Of a DNA stretch of 64,000 nucleotides, positions 33,868 to 42,647 are shown piece by piece (the first letter of the stretch is position 1; each line of letters starts with the position of its first letter). Origin of the DNA: Phenylobacterium deserti (GTDB lineage: Bacteria > Pseudomonadota > Alphaproteobacteria > Caulobacterales > Caulobacteraceae); the NCBI RefSeq assembly GCF_003254705.1, contig NZ_QFYR01000004.1, positions 248,001 to 312,000 on the forward strand, read 5' to 3'. A program made the position numbers and the translations under genes. Under the pieces are notes generated by a model. It had not been told where the DNA came from. It made no database searches and saw nothing but the letters and a program-made list of their open reading frames with translations.

Positions 33868-34824
33868 ATGCGTGGATGGGAGTGGATGGTGGCGGCCGCC
33901 CTGCTGGTCGGATCGACGCCCGCGCTCGCCCAGCCCGCGCCGCTCGACCCGGAAGGCGTCCTGGTGGAAGAGCTGGTCGTCAGCGCCCGCCTGACCGGCC
34001 CGGCTTGGTGGAAGGTCAGCGACGAAGACAGCACCGTCTACGTCATGGCCACGCCGGCCCTGGCGACCAAGGACCTGACCTTCGACACCTCCGTGCTGGA
34101 GCGCTGCCTGGAAGGCGCCGAGCACCTGATCATCGGCGGGCAGATCGAGCCTCACCCGGTCCGGCTGATGGCCCTGCTGATGACCGGCCGCAAGACGTTC
34201 GCCTCCAAGGAGCCGATGTCCCGCACCTTGCCGCCCGAGCTGCGCCAGAGGCTCGAGGCCCGCCTCAGGGCCATGGGCGCCGAACCCGACGAGATGGACA
34301 ACCTGAAGCCCGCCTTCGCCGGCTTCGTCCTGGCCAACAGCGGCGACGATCGTTTCATCCAGATCGAGCTGTCGGGCGTCAGCCGCAAGGTCGAGAAGAT
34401 CGCCCGCTCGTCGAAGATCCGGGACAGGCCGCGCATCCGGAAGCTCGATGGCTACGACCTGCCGGCCAACCTGTCAGCCCTGGCCGGCCTGCCGCCGGCC
34501 CAGCAGCGGGCCTGCCTGGAAGACGGTTTGCGGCAGGCGGAAAGCGGCGCCGGCGGCCTGCGCGAAGTCAGCCAGCGCTGGGCCGTGGGCGACGCCGCCT
34601 TCCTGTCCCAGGCCGACCGAGGCTTCGGGCGCTGCCTGGCCAACACGCCCCGTATCGCCGGCGAGATCCGCGCCGGCATTGTGGCCTCCACGGCGGCGAT
34701 CGCCGACGCCCTGAAAACTCCGGGCAAGTCCGTGGCGTTGGTGGAATTCCGCCCCCTGCTCGCTGAAGATGGGGTCTTGGATCGTCTTCGCGCCCGCGGT
34801 TTCAAGGTCGAAACACCCGAGTAG
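33868..34824 (+). CDS. TraB/GumN family protein, secreted
   Basis: The product is 318 residues with a signal peptide ending PALAQP. The domain begins with GPAWWKVSDEDSTVYVMATPAL, matching the 'P.W.v.d.dstvyl.Gt' opening of TraB/GumN proteins, although the conserved GT-H motif is replaced by ATPAL here. A terminal segment SVALVEFRPLLAEDGVLDRLRARGF matches the family's end. Function is unsettled: erythromycin-esterase/TIKI-like metalloprotease relatives are known, but the altered motif weakens any enzymatic call. The gene stands alone. Confidence 0.75.
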   Translation: MRGWEWMVAAALLVGSTPALAQPAPLDPEGVLVEELVVSARLTGPAWWKVSDEDSTVYVMATPALATKDLTFDTSVLERCLEGAEHLIIGGQIEPHPVRLMALLMTGRKTFASKEPMSRTLPPELRQRLEARLRAMGAEPDEMDNLKPAFAGFVLANSGDDRFIQIELSGVSRKVEKIARSSKIRDRPRIRKLDGYDLPANLSALAGLPPAQQRACLEDGLRQAESGAGGLREVSQRWAVGDAAFLSQADRGFGRCLANTPRIAGEIRAGIVASTAAIADALKTPGKSVALVEFRPLLAEDGVLDRLRARGFKVETPE

Positions 34825-35116
34825 ATTGCAAGCTTCGAAAGCCACTCTTCCGAGCCGCCCGATCTCAAGTTGCAATAACGGACCTGCGCGCATCCGCCGC
34901 AGCCTTTGCTCCTTTGCGATGAAATCTCGAATAGATGCAAAGCCGAGGCGCTGCACCGTGCATTGCCCTTGCGGACTCATTCCAGCTTTTCGGCCACAAC
35001 CTGGCAACCTGAAGTTACGGGCTTAGCACTTCTGAAAGCTGCACCATAAGAATACTCCGACTAAGCGCAGCCGCCACAAGCACTCGCGTGAAAGTTTGGT
35101 TTCCGGGGCTCAACTC

Positions 35117-37060
35117 ATGCGTCTGTCCGACCTGTCCATTTCACGCAAACTGACGGGTGCGTTCGCCGTGCTTGTGGCGATCAGCGTCATCTCTTCGGCA
35201 GCCAGCATCACCAACATGCGTGGCGTTGCGCAGGCGACCCGCTGGAACAACCACACGCACGAGGTTCTCGCCGCCGCCGCTAAGGTGGGCGCCAGCCTGG
35301 TGGACCAGGAGACCGGCGTGCGCGGCTACCTGATCGCGGGCGACGACAAGTTCCTGGAGCCCTTCGAGGCCGGCCGTAAGACCTATGGCGAGGCGCTGGC
35401 CGAGCTGAAGAACCTGACGGCCGACAACGCCGCCCAGCAGGCCCGCATCGACACCCTGGCCAAGGCCGCGGACGGCTGGCTGCAAAAGGTCGCCCAGGTC
35501 GAGATCCAGGCCATGAAGGATCCCGCCACCGTCGAGGGGGCCCGCCGCATGGAAGCCTCCAGCGCCGGCAAGGCCTACATGGACCAGGTCCGCGCGACAC
35601 TCGCCGAGATCAGCGCGGTCGAGCAGGACCTGCTGACCAAACGTGCGGCGGCTCAGCAGGCCGACCAGGCGCGGGCCGAACTCACCCTGATCATCGGCGG
35701 CATCGCCGGCGTTCTCGCCGCGATCGGCATCGCCTGGGTGATGAGCCGCGCCATCGCCACGCCCATCAACGGCCTCAACCGCGCCATGCAGCGGCTGGCC
35801 GAGGGCGACCTCGACGCCGAAGCCCCGGGCGCGGACCGCCGCGACGAGGTGGGCGCCATGGCCCGCACGGTTCAGAGCTTCAAGGATGCGGCCATCGAGA
35901 AGCTGCGCCTCCAGGGCATGACCGCCGAGCAGGCCAAGGCCGCCGAAGAAGACCGCCGCCGCCAGGAAGCCGCGAAGGCCGAAGCCGCCCGCCAGCAGGC
36001 GCAGGTGGTGGATAGCATCGCCACCGGCCTGGAGAAGCTGTCCTCGGGCGAGCTGACCTTCCGCCTGAACGAGGCCTTCGCGCCCGAGTACGAAAAGCTC
36101 CGCGCCGACTTCAACGGGGCCATGACCACCCTGCAGGACACCATGAAGGTGATCAGCGGCGCGACTCTGGGCATCCGCTCCGGCGCCGACGAGATCACCC
36201 AGGCGTCTGACGACCTGTCCAAGCGCACCGAGCAGCAGGCCGCCAGCCTGGAAGAGACCGCCGCAGCCCTGGACGAGATCACCGCCACGGTCCGCAAGAC
36301 TTCGGAAGGGGCGACCCACGCCCGCGCCGTGGTCTCCACCGCCAAACAGGACGCCGAACACTCCGGCCGGGTGGTGCGCGACGCCATGGCCGCCATGTCG
36401 GGCATCGAGCAGTCGTCCAGCCAGATCGGCAACATCATCGGAGTGATCGACGAGATCGCCTTCCAGACCAACCTCCTGGCCCTGAACGCCGGGGTGGAAG
36501 CGGCCCGCGCGGGCGACGCCGGCAAGGGCTTCGCCGTGGTCGCCTCCGAGGTGCGCGCGCTGGCCCAGCGCTCCGCCGACGCCGCCAAGGAGATCAAGAC
36601 CCTGATCTCCGCCTCCAGTGCTCAGGTCGAACAGGGCGTCGCCCTAGTTGGCCAGACCGGCGAGGCCCTGACCCGGATCGTCGCCCAGGTCACGGACATC
36701 AACAGCGTGGTCTCGGAGATCGCCGCCTCGGCCCAGGAGCAGGCCACCGGCCTGCAGCAGGTCAACACCGCGGTGAACCAGATGGACCAGGTGACCCAGC
36801 AGAACGCCGCCATGGTCGAGGAATCCACCGCAGCCGCCCACAGCCTGGCCAAGGAAACGCAGGAGCTCTCGCGCCTGATGGGCCGCTTCGAAGTGGGCGG
36901 CTCACACGTGGTCTCGCCAGGCCAGCGCGCACCTGCCGCTCACCGCCCGGCGCACGCGCCACAGCCTGCCATGAAGACGCTTTCCACCCACGCGGGCGGC
37001 GGCGGCGCCCTGCGCAAGGCCGACGCCCAGTCTCAACCCGACAGCTGGGAAGAATTCTAG
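35117..37060 (+). CDS. Methyl-accepting chemotaxis protein with CHASE3 sensor and CheR-tether-like tail
   Basis: The product is 647 residues from ATG 35117. A membrane helix (about 11-33) is followed by a CHASE3-type periplasmic four-helix sensor (about 35-185; [36 protein letters not shown] is diagnostic). A second helix and a HAMP domain follow ([25 protein letters not shown]), then a second HAMP-like segment and the signalling domain with the hairpin tip [33 protein letters not shown]. The C-terminus ends SWEEF, fitting the xWxxF pentapeptide that tethers CheR/CheB. No other che genes are present here. Confidence 0.95.
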   Translation: MRLSDLSISRKLTGAFAVLVAISVISSAASITNMRGVAQATRWNNHTHEVLAAAAKVGASLVDQETGVRGYLIAGDDKFLEPFEAGRKTYGEALAELKNLTADNAAQQARIDTLAKAADGWLQKVAQVEIQAMKDPATVEGARRMEASSAGKAYMDQVRATLAEISAVEQDLLTKRAAAQQADQARAELTLIIGGIAGVLAAIGIAWVMSRAIATPINGLNRAMQRLAEGDLDAEAPGADRRDEVGAMARTVQSFKDAAIEKLRLQGMTAEQAKAAEEDRRRQEAAKAEAARQQAQVVDSIATGLEKLSSGELTFRLNEAFAPEYEKLRADFNGAMTTLQDTMKVISGATLGIRSGADEITQASDDLSKRTEQQAASLEETAAALDEITATVRKTSEGATHARAVVSTAKQDAEHSGRVVRDAMAAMSGIEQSSSQIGNIIGVIDEIAFQTNLLALNAGVEAARAGDAGKGFAVVASEVRALAQRSADAAKEIKTLISASSAQVEQGVALVGQTGEALTRIVAQVTDINSVVSEIAASAQEQATGLQQVNTAVNQMDQVTQQNAAMVEESTAAAHSLAKETQELSRLMGRFEVGGSHVVSPGQRAPAAHRPAHAPQPAMKTLSTHAGGGGALRKADAQSQPDSWEEF

Positions 37061-37076
37061 GGATCTTCAGCGCCCT

Positions 37077-37104
37077 GGCGGTCCCGGCTCAGCCGCGGGC
37101 CGCC
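37077..37104 (+). terminator. Hairpin after the chemoreceptor gene
   Basis: GGCGG-T-CCCG pairs with CGGGCCGCC (9 base pairs, one bulged T) around a 9-base loop, starting 17 bases after the stop. It has no T-run. It could serve both convergent genes. Confidence 0.4.
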
Positions 37105-37117
37105 TCGGCGCGAAATG

Positions 37118-37309
37118 CTAGTCGTCGGTGTCCAGCGCGGCGATGGCGGACTTGGCGAAGCCGTCGATGGCGTCGGACCTTTCTGCCAGAGCCAGCCACA
37201 GCTCCTCTTCTTCACGGTGCAGCTCGCGCGCGCTTTGCGTCCTCGCTTCCGCGGCGGCCCGCGCGCTTGTGGCGGCGTTGATCCGATAGATGTCGCGATC
37301 GTCCGACAT
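37118..37309 (-). CDS. Small hypothetical protein, 63 residues, helical
   Basis: The frame from ATG 37309 has a GGGAG motif upstream. The product is charged and helical (ARTQSARELHREEEELWLALAERSDAIDGFAK), starting MSDDRDIY and ending DTDD, with no membrane segment or Cys. I do not recognise a family. It lies 3' of a chemoreceptor gene and downstream of a short response regulator on the same strand, 65 bases apart. Confidence 0.5.
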   Translation of the reverse strand: MSDDRDIYRINAATSARAAAEARTQSARELHREEEELWLALAERSDAIDGFAKSAIAALDTDD

Positions 37310-37374
37310 GTTGGCGGCTCCCGTACAGCAAAGCTGCCCGACACCGCGGCCTGTTGTCTATCTCGTTTGATATA

Positions 37375-37743
37375 TCACTTGAGCTCGCCGCGGGATTCCC
37401 GCAGCGCCTGGAGCACCAGCATGGCGGTCTCGGACGGGCGCCCCTTGCGCACAAACACCGCGCCTTCCACCGCGTGCTCGGCGATCGCCATCGGCTCTCC
37501 GCTCACATAGACGACGGCGATGTCGGGCCGCAGGCGCCGGGCCGCACGGGCCACGTCGAAGCCCGTCGTGCCGAAGCCCAGGTTCAGGTCCGTGATGATC
37601 GCGTCCAGCGGCTCGTCGGCTTCCAGCGCATGGTAGGCGCCGAGGTCGGTGTGGGCCCGGGTGACGGTCGCGCCGCCGCGCCGCAGCCATTCCTCCAACA
37701 GCTCCACGTCGGCGGCGGCGTCATCCACCAGCAGAATTCGCAC
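37375..37743 (-). CDS. Single-domain response regulator
   Basis: The product is 122 residues, starting at GTG 37743 after an excellent AGGAGG; longer frames upstream are not needed. It is a lone receiver domain: acidic pocket LLVDDAAADVELL, phosphoacceptor Asp in AIITDLNLGFGTTGFD, Ser/Thr switch in VYVSGEP, and Lys in VRKGRPSE. With no output domain it would act by phosphotransfer or protein contact, as in CheY- or DivK-like proteins. The adjacent chemoreceptor suggests, but does not prove, a link to motility. Confidence 0.85.
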   Translation of the reverse strand: MRILLVDDAAADVELLEEWLRRGGATVTRAHTDLGAYHALEADEPLDAIITDLNLGFGTTGFDVARAARRLRPDIAVVYVSGEPMAIAEHAVEGAVFVRKGRPSETAMLVLQALRESRGELK

Positions 37744-37909
37744 GGCGCCTCCTGGTCGCGAGCCCCCACCCGCTCTTGATGTCGTGCCAGAGCCCACCTG
37801 CCGCTGCAACCCGGGCCAGGATCGCTCGTCGAAGTTCGGGCCGGAAGTGTCGTAGGTTAGCCGGCTCACGCCCCGTTGACTTGAGCCGACCAACAGGCGG
37901 GCGCCACCT

Positions 37910-37937
37910 TGAGGTGCAGCACCTCAGGTCCGACCTG
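37910..37937. promoter_or_regulatory. Two adjacent perfect palindromes upstream of the radical SAM operon
   Basis: TGAGGTGC-A-GCACCTCA (37910-37926) is immediately followed, with a 2-base overlap, by CAGGTC-C-GACCTG (37925-37937). Both are built from AGGT and ACCT half-sites. They lie 56-83 bases before the radical SAM start codon and look like tandem operators. Confidence 0.55.
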
Positions 37938-37960
37938 ATCTGCCGACATTCAGTTCATCG

Positions 37961-37984
37961 CTTGCGTGTTTCTCACCGCAAGGA
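37961..37984 (+). promoter_or_regulatory. Hairpin overlapping the ribosome-binding site of the radical SAM gene
   Basis: CTTGCG (37961-37966) pairs perfectly with CGCAAG (37977-37982), and the second arm contains the start of the AAGGA ribosome-binding motif (37980-37984). If it forms in the mRNA it would hide that site and limit translation. Confidence 0.35.
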
Positions 37985-37992
37985 ACTTCGCC

Positions 37993-39513
37993 ATGGCGTG
38001 CAGTCAAACGGCAGCGCGTGATGAAGCGGTCTCGGGGCCGGCCCAGCAGCCGCTTCGCGTGGTCGTTGTCGACCTGAACAACTTCTCCACCTTCCCGACC
38101 CTGGCCATCGGCATTCTCCTGGCGTCCTTGCGCAACGCAGGGATCAAAGCCGACCTGCTGTCCCCGCTCGCGGACGACGTGCCGGCGGTGGAGCGGGAGC
38201 GGCCCGACAGCTACTTCGACCATCTCGCCAGGCGGCTGCACTTCGCCACCGGCCCCATGAAGATGGCCAGGGACATCGCCCATTCCGCCTACTACTGGCG
38301 GCAGAACCGGCCTCATCCGAAGGTCCTGTCGATGGTCTCCCGAGCGTTGGCGGACAAGCCGGACGCCATCCTGCTCTCGGCCTATCTGCAGCACTTCAAC
38401 ACCGTCCAGGCGCTGGCCGCGCTCGCCGCGGCGGCGAAGACGCCGGTGCTTCTGGGCGGGCCCGTCTTCAACCTGCCCAGCGTCGCCGAAGCCTGGCGCG
38501 GCATACCGGGTCTCAGCGCCATCGTTGGCGCGGAGGCCGACCTGGTCCTGCCGGACATCGTGCGCGCCCTGTGCCGCGGCGGCGATCTGACCGCGTTCGA
38601 AGGCGTCGCCCTGCCGGACGGCCGGCGCACCGTGCAGGCCCGGCCGCTTCGCCCGCTCAACCCGATGCTGGTGCCCGACTTCACCGACTTCCCGTGGGAG
38701 CGCTACAGGGTCCGCATCGTGCCCCTGATGGCGGGCCGCGGCTGCCAGTGGGACCGCTGCACCTTCTGCAGCGACATCACCTCGGTCTCCGGTCGGACCT
38801 TCCGCAACCGGACCGTCGAAGGCGTCATGCACGAGATGCGCGAGCAGTCTCGCCGCCACCAGACCCGCAACTTCATGTTCCTGGACCTGAAGCTGAACTC
38901 CAACCCGCACCTCCTGCGCGGCATCGTCGAGAACGTGCAGAGCAACGTCCCCGGCGCGCAGTGGATCGGCACCGTTCATGTGGACCAGCGCCCCGACAAC
39001 GGCCTGAGCCCGACCGACCTGAAGGCCGCCGTGAGCGCCGGAATGCGCCGCGTCAGCTTCGGCCTCGAAAGCGGCAGCCAGCGCATGCTGGACCTGTTCG
39101 ACAAGGGCTGCACCGTCGAGGGCAACAGCGAGTTCATTCGCACGGCCTATGACGCGGGGCTCAGCGTCCGCTGCACCATGTTCAGCGGCTATCCCGGCGA
39201 GACGGCCCGCGACCTGGAGCTGACGTCCGAGTTCCTCGGCCGCCACAACCGCTACATCGACCGGGTCCGCTTCAACGCCTTCTCCCTGCACGAGGGCACG
39301 TTGATCCACGACCAGATCAGCCGCTCGCCCGCCGCCTTTCCTGACGTCCGCCTGGGCGAGCCCAGCGCCCGCTACGGCCGCCGCGCCTTCGTCAACAAGG
39401 CCGAGCGCTCCCCCGCCTACCGCCGCGCGCGGGAGCGCGTGCTGGACGCCGTCTACGCCATCAACAGCCGCGCCATCCGCGCTTCGGCGCGCGAGTTCGA
39501 CGGGCTGATGTGA
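37993..39513 (+). CDS. B12-binding-type radical SAM protein
   Basis: The product is 506 residues from ATG 37993, chosen for its AAGGA motif. Residues about 20-190 form a Rossmann-like cobalamin-type domain (VVVVDLNNFSTFPTLAIGILLASLRNAGI; TPVLLGGPVFN) but lack the DxHxxG cobalamin ligand motif. The radical SAM cluster motif is C-x4-C-x2-C (Cys251, Cys256, Cys259; GRGCQWDRCTFCSD), followed by RVSFGLESGSQRMLDLFDKG and SGYPGET. It probably performs a difficult C-H or methyl transfer chemistry on a glycan or lipid, inferred from the downstream glycosyltransferase and sulfotransferase genes. The three genes are closely spaced. Confidence 0.88.
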   Translation: MACSQTAARDEAVSGPAQQPLRVVVVDLNNFSTFPTLAIGILLASLRNAGIKADLLSPLADDVPAVERERPDSYFDHLARRLHFATGPMKMARDIAHSAYYWRQNRPHPKVLSMVSRALADKPDAILLSAYLQHFNTVQALAALAAAAKTPVLLGGPVFNLPSVAEAWRGIPGLSAIVGAEADLVLPDIVRALCRGGDLTAFEGVALPDGRRTVQARPLRPLNPMLVPDFTDFPWERYRVRIVPLMAGRGCQWDRCTFCSDITSVSGRTFRNRTVEGVMHEMREQSRRHQTRNFMFLDLKLNSNPHLLRGIVENVQSNVPGAQWIGTVHVDQRPDNGLSPTDLKAAVSAGMRRVSFGLESGSQRMLDLFDKGCTVEGNSEFIRTAYDAGLSVRCTMFSGYPGETARDLELTSEFLGRHNRYIDRVRFNAFSLHEGTLIHDQISRSPAAFPDVRLGEPSARYGRRAFVNKAERSPAYRRARERVLDAVYAINSRAIRASAREFDGLM

Positions 39514-39520
39514 GCGCCCG

Positions 39521-40795
39521 ATGTCCGAACTCCGCGCCAGCCAAGCCACTACGCGCCGCCCAGGGCCCGAGCTGAACGTCTGCCTGTTCAACAGCGACGA
39601 TCCGCGTGGCGGCAAGATCGGCGGCACCAGCACCTACGTCCGCGACTTCATCACCTACTGCCCCGCCGACCTCCGCCTGCTCGTGGTCGCGCCCGACGAG
39701 ATCGGCGACCTGCAGCCTGGAACGGTCAACCGGGTGACGTTTCGCGGCCGGGCCATCGACTTCCTGCCGCTCTACCGGGCCCCCACCGCCTACAACGACT
39801 ATCCGGACAGCATCGCGGGATCGGAGACCTTCCGCTTCGCCCGAGCCCTTCTTCGACATTGGCCCCGCCTCCGCAGCGTCCTCCAGGCCGGGCGCTATTC
39901 GGTCGAGATCCGCCGCGTGGAGCTCTCGCCCATCGCCTGGTCCCTGGGCCGGCCCTTCATCCAGATGGTGCACGTCTGGGGTCGCAAGGATCAGCCGATG
40001 AGCTCGATCCTCGGCCGCCACACCGCCCTGCGCGGCCTGCTGGAAGCGTTCGCCGCCACCACCGCCGCGCGCTTCTTCTCGGTGAACCCGCAGATGACCG
40101 CCATGTACCGGCGCGCCTTCCCCTGGGCCGCCCGCAAGATGGCGACGCTCACCACCTGGGCCGATCCCGCCACCTACCGCCCTGCCCCGTTCGACCTTTC
40201 GGACGACCGGATCCGGCTGGCCTATGTCGGACGCGCCGACCGCTTCAAGCGCCTGGATCTGCTGTTCGACGTGGTGGCGGAGCTGTCCCGGATCGCGCCC
40301 GCACCGGTCGAGCTCCACTACGTCGGCGACGGCGACCTGCCCTCCATCCCCGGCTACGAGCGCGTCGCGCCCCTTGTCGTGGACCACGGCGTGCTGCGGC
40401 CGGCCGAGATCGCCGCCGTCTGGGGCAAGGCGCACATCGGCCTGCTCACCTCCGAGTTCGAAGGCATGCCGCGCGCCCTGCTCGAAGCGCTGTCCTGCGG
40501 CCGGCCCGTCGCCGCCCTGCACCTGCCCCAGCTGGAGGCCGTCATCTCCCCCGGCGTCAGCGGCGCCCTGGTCGCCCGCTCTCCCGATCAGGCCCAGGAC
40601 ATGGCCGCCGCGGTGCTGCAGCTCTACGCCGCCATCCGCGGCGGCCGGATCGATCCCGCCCGTGTCGCGGCGAGCATGGAGGCCTTCCGTCCCGAACCGC
40701 TGCTCGGCGAGGTCTACGCCGCCCACCGCCGCCTCCATCGTCCCCGCGCCGCGCAACGGGAGCTCGACGGGTGGCGCAAGCGCGCGCCGGCTTGA
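39521..40795 (+). CDS. GT4-like glycosyltransferase
   Basis: The product is 424 residues starting 7 bases after the radical SAM stop. It has the GT-B layout: N-terminal GKIGGTSTYVRDF and C-terminal nucleotide-sugar domain with RLAYVGRADRFKRLDLLFDVVAELS, and the motif ISEFEGMPRALLEALSCGRPV (here TSEFEGMPRALLEALSCG), in which the E-x7-E pair is the GT4 signature. Donor and acceptor cannot be predicted. The operon suggests it builds the structure that the sulfotransferase then modifies. Confidence 0.88.
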   Translation: MSELRASQATTRRPGPELNVCLFNSDDPRGGKIGGTSTYVRDFITYCPADLRLLVVAPDEIGDLQPGTVNRVTFRGRAIDFLPLYRAPTAYNDYPDSIAGSETFRFARALLRHWPRLRSVLQAGRYSVEIRRVELSPIAWSLGRPFIQMVHVWGRKDQPMSSILGRHTALRGLLEAFAATTAARFFSVNPQMTAMYRRAFPWAARKMATLTTWADPATYRPAPFDLSDDRIRLAYVGRADRFKRLDLLFDVVAELSRIAPAPVELHYVGDGDLPSIPGYERVAPLVVDHGVLRPAEIAAVWGKAHIGLLTSEFEGMPRALLEALSCGRPVAALHLPQLEAVISPGVSGALVARSPDQAQDMAAAVLQLYAAIRGGRIDPARVAASMEAFRPEPLLGEVYAAHRRLHRPRAAQRELDGWRKRAPA

Positions 40796-40829
40796 ACCCC
40801 GCGGCGGGCCACGGATCGGAGCGCCCCCC

Positions 40830-41768
40830 ATGCCCGACATCGTCGCCATCATCGGCTGCGCCCGAAGCGGCAGCACTCTGCTGGAAGGCAAGCTGCAGCA
40901 GGCGGCCGACGTCACGGCGCTCGGGGAGGTCGCCCACCTTTGGAGCCGTGGTTTTCTGCGCGACGAGCTGTGCGGCTGCGGCGCGGCCTTCTCCCGGTGC
41001 GAGTTCTGGATGGAGGTCCTCGCCCGCGCGTTCGGCAAGCTCCACGCCTCGGACGCCCGCCGCTTCGATGCGGCCTTCCGCACGGCCGTAGGCGGCGTCG
41101 TCCACGTGGAGGCCAGGGTCTGGCGCCCCCACGCGGTCGATCCGCTGTTCGCAGACCTCGCCCGCGCCCTCTACCGCGCCGCTCATCAGGTCGGCGGCGG
41201 CAAGACCCTGCTGGACTCCAGCAAGCCCGCCCATTTCGCAGCCTCGATCGCGGCGACCGGCGGCGCTCGCGTGCGGCCGCTGCACCTGTTTCGAAGCCCT
41301 GCCCCGAACATCCAGAGCCTGCGCACCGCCAAGCCGCGGCCGCAGGCGCGGGACGCCGCCCACGCCATGATGCCCCGCTCCCGCACCCTGGCTCACGCCA
41401 TCGCCCACTGGGTGTTTCGGAACGCCCAGGCGAGCAACTTCCTCGACCAGCACAAGGGCCGCAGCCTGACGATCCACTTCGACGCCTTTCGCCGGGACGC
41501 CTCGGCGGAGCTCCCGGCCATCATGGCCCGCCTCGGCCTGCCCGCCCGGCGCGCCGGCGACAGCCCGACCTGGCACAGCGTCTCCGGCAACCCGCTGCGC
41601 TTCCAGCCGAACGGCCTCGACGTCCGGGCCCAGGACAGGACCTCGGACGGCCTGAACGCCGTCGAACGCGCGCTCGTCCGCGTCCTCACCGGCCGCCAGC
41701 AGATGCGCCTGGAAGCCCGCGCCTTCAGACGTGCCTCAACGGACGCCGCAGCCCGTCACGCCGCTTAG
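40830..41768 (+). CDS. Sulfotransferase family protein
   Basis: The product is 312 residues. The PAPS 5'-phosphosulfate loop is GCARSGSTLLEGKL (about residues 9-22). The 3'-phosphate motif is LFRSPAPNIQSLR. A C-terminal motif HSVSGNPLRF is shared with bacterial sulfotransferases of the Sulfotransfer_1/3 type. It would transfer sulfate from PAPS to a hydroxyl on a glycan, lipid or small molecule. It is the last gene of the radical SAM / glycosyltransferase operon. Its TAG stop overlaps that of a convergent Gly-rich gene (TTAG). Confidence 0.85.
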   Translation: MPDIVAIIGCARSGSTLLEGKLQQAADVTALGEVAHLWSRGFLRDELCGCGAAFSRCEFWMEVLARAFGKLHASDARRFDAAFRTAVGGVVHVEARVWRPHAVDPLFADLARALYRAAHQVGGGKTLLDSSKPAHFAASIAATGGARVRPLHLFRSPAPNIQSLRTAKPRPQARDAAHAMMPRSRTLAHAIAHWVFRNAQASNFLDQHKGRSLTIHFDAFRRDASAELPAIMARLGLPARRAGDSPTWHSVSGNPLRFQPNGLDVRAQDRTSDGLNAVERALVRVLTGRQQMRLEARAFRRASTDAAARHAA

Positions 41769-42115
41769 GCGCGCTCTCCGCTGGCGCCAGGTCCAGGCGG
41801 CAGCTCGCGCGCATCCTCCGGCAAGTCGGTTCGCCCCTGGTCGCCGTCGCTTCCCATGCCGCCGGAAGCGACGCCCAGGTCGTTCAGCGCCTCGCCGCCC
41901 GTGGCGCCGTCGCCAAGGCCCGTCCCCGCCGCATTGCCGCGCGACTCGCCGGACCCAAGCCCGCCGCCGATCGCCGAGCTTCCGCCGACGCCGCCGATGT
42001 CATGGCCGGGCGAGGCGACGCTGACGCCCTGACCCGTCTGCCCCGTGCTGGGCGCCGCCGCGCCGCTGGGGCCGGACCCGCCTTGCCCAGCTCCTCCGGG
42101 AATCTGCTCGTTCAT
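41765..42115 (-). CDS. Gly/Ser-rich low-complexity protein, 116 residues
   Basis: The frame from ATG 42115 (GGAG nearby; an ATG at 42133 is also possible) encodes MNEQIPGGAGQGGSGPSGAA and continues as a Gly-, Ser- and Ala-rich disordered chain (VGGSSAIGGGLGSGESRGN), ending in acidic and Pro-rich sequence. There is no signal peptide or hydrophobic helix. I do not recognise a family; it resembles the Gly-rich intrinsically disordered proteins seen in Caulobacterales. Confidence 0.5.
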   Translation of the reverse strand: MNEQIPGGAGQGGSGPSGAAAPSTGQTGQGVSVASPGHDIGGVGGSSAIGGGLGSGESRGNAAGTGLGDGATGGEALNDLGVASGGMGSDGDQGRTDLPEDARELPPGPGASGERA

Positions 42116-42219
42116 GGTGATCGGCTCCGTCATGTCTGGGTTCAGCCCGCAAACAAGACCCGTCCCTGGGGAGTTCCGGCGCCACACCACCGTCGCAAGA
42201 CGCCTTCAGCTTGGCGCGC

Positions 42220-42543
42220 ATGACCACGCCCGCCATCGCCGAACGCATCTTCGAAAGCCCGGACGGGCCTGTGCGCCTGCAGATCTTTCCGCCGCAGCCC
42301 GACGGACAGGACTGGCGCTGTGACTACGAGATCGAGGGCCTTTCGGGCGAGGGCCAGGGCCACGGCATGGGCGTCGACGGCCTTCAGGCGCTCTACAACG
42401 CGCTGCAGGGCGCCCACATCAAGCTGCTGATGTCGGAACACGGGCGCACGGGCCGCCTGACCTGGCTGGAGCAGACCGACCTGACCCTGCCCCTCCCCGC
42501 CTACCTGACCGCCGACGACGTCCGCGCCTCGCCGCCCGTCTGA
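42220..42543 (+). CDS. DUF6968-like conserved hypothetical protein
   Basis: The product is 107 residues from ATG 42220 (an upstream TTG is possible). It has the pattern 'DWRCDYEIEGLSGEGQGHGMGVDGLQALYNALQGAHIKL', in which the G-V-D-x-L-Q-A-L-x-x-A-L-Q core marks the DUF6968 family. It is small, soluble and beta-alpha in character. No function is established. A 7-base-pair hairpin begins at its stop codon. Confidence 0.65.
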   Translation: MTTPAIAERIFESPDGPVRLQIFPPQPDGQDWRCDYEIEGLSGEGQGHGMGVDGLQALYNALQGAHIKLLMSEHGRTGRLTWLEQTDLTLPLPAYLTADDVRASPPV

Positions 42544-42561
42544 AGCGCCGCTTCGGCGCTT
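42543..42561 (+). terminator. Hairpin terminator at the DUF6968-like gene
   Basis: AAGCGCC-GCTTC-GGCGCTT is a perfect 7-base-pair stem with a 5-base loop that begins on the last base of the TGA stop. Confidence 0.5.
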
Positions 42562-42647
42562 ACACCCGCTCGCGTGGCGCAGCTGGGACGAAAAGCCCGC
42601 CCGCCGAGGCTGGCGTTCTCCTCGCCCCCGGGGTAGCGGACCGCCCC

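Noticed and set aside
35002..35022. Sigma-54-like promoter TGGC...TTAC before the chemoreceptor
   Set aside because: The GG to GC spacing is wrong and the -12 GC is missing.
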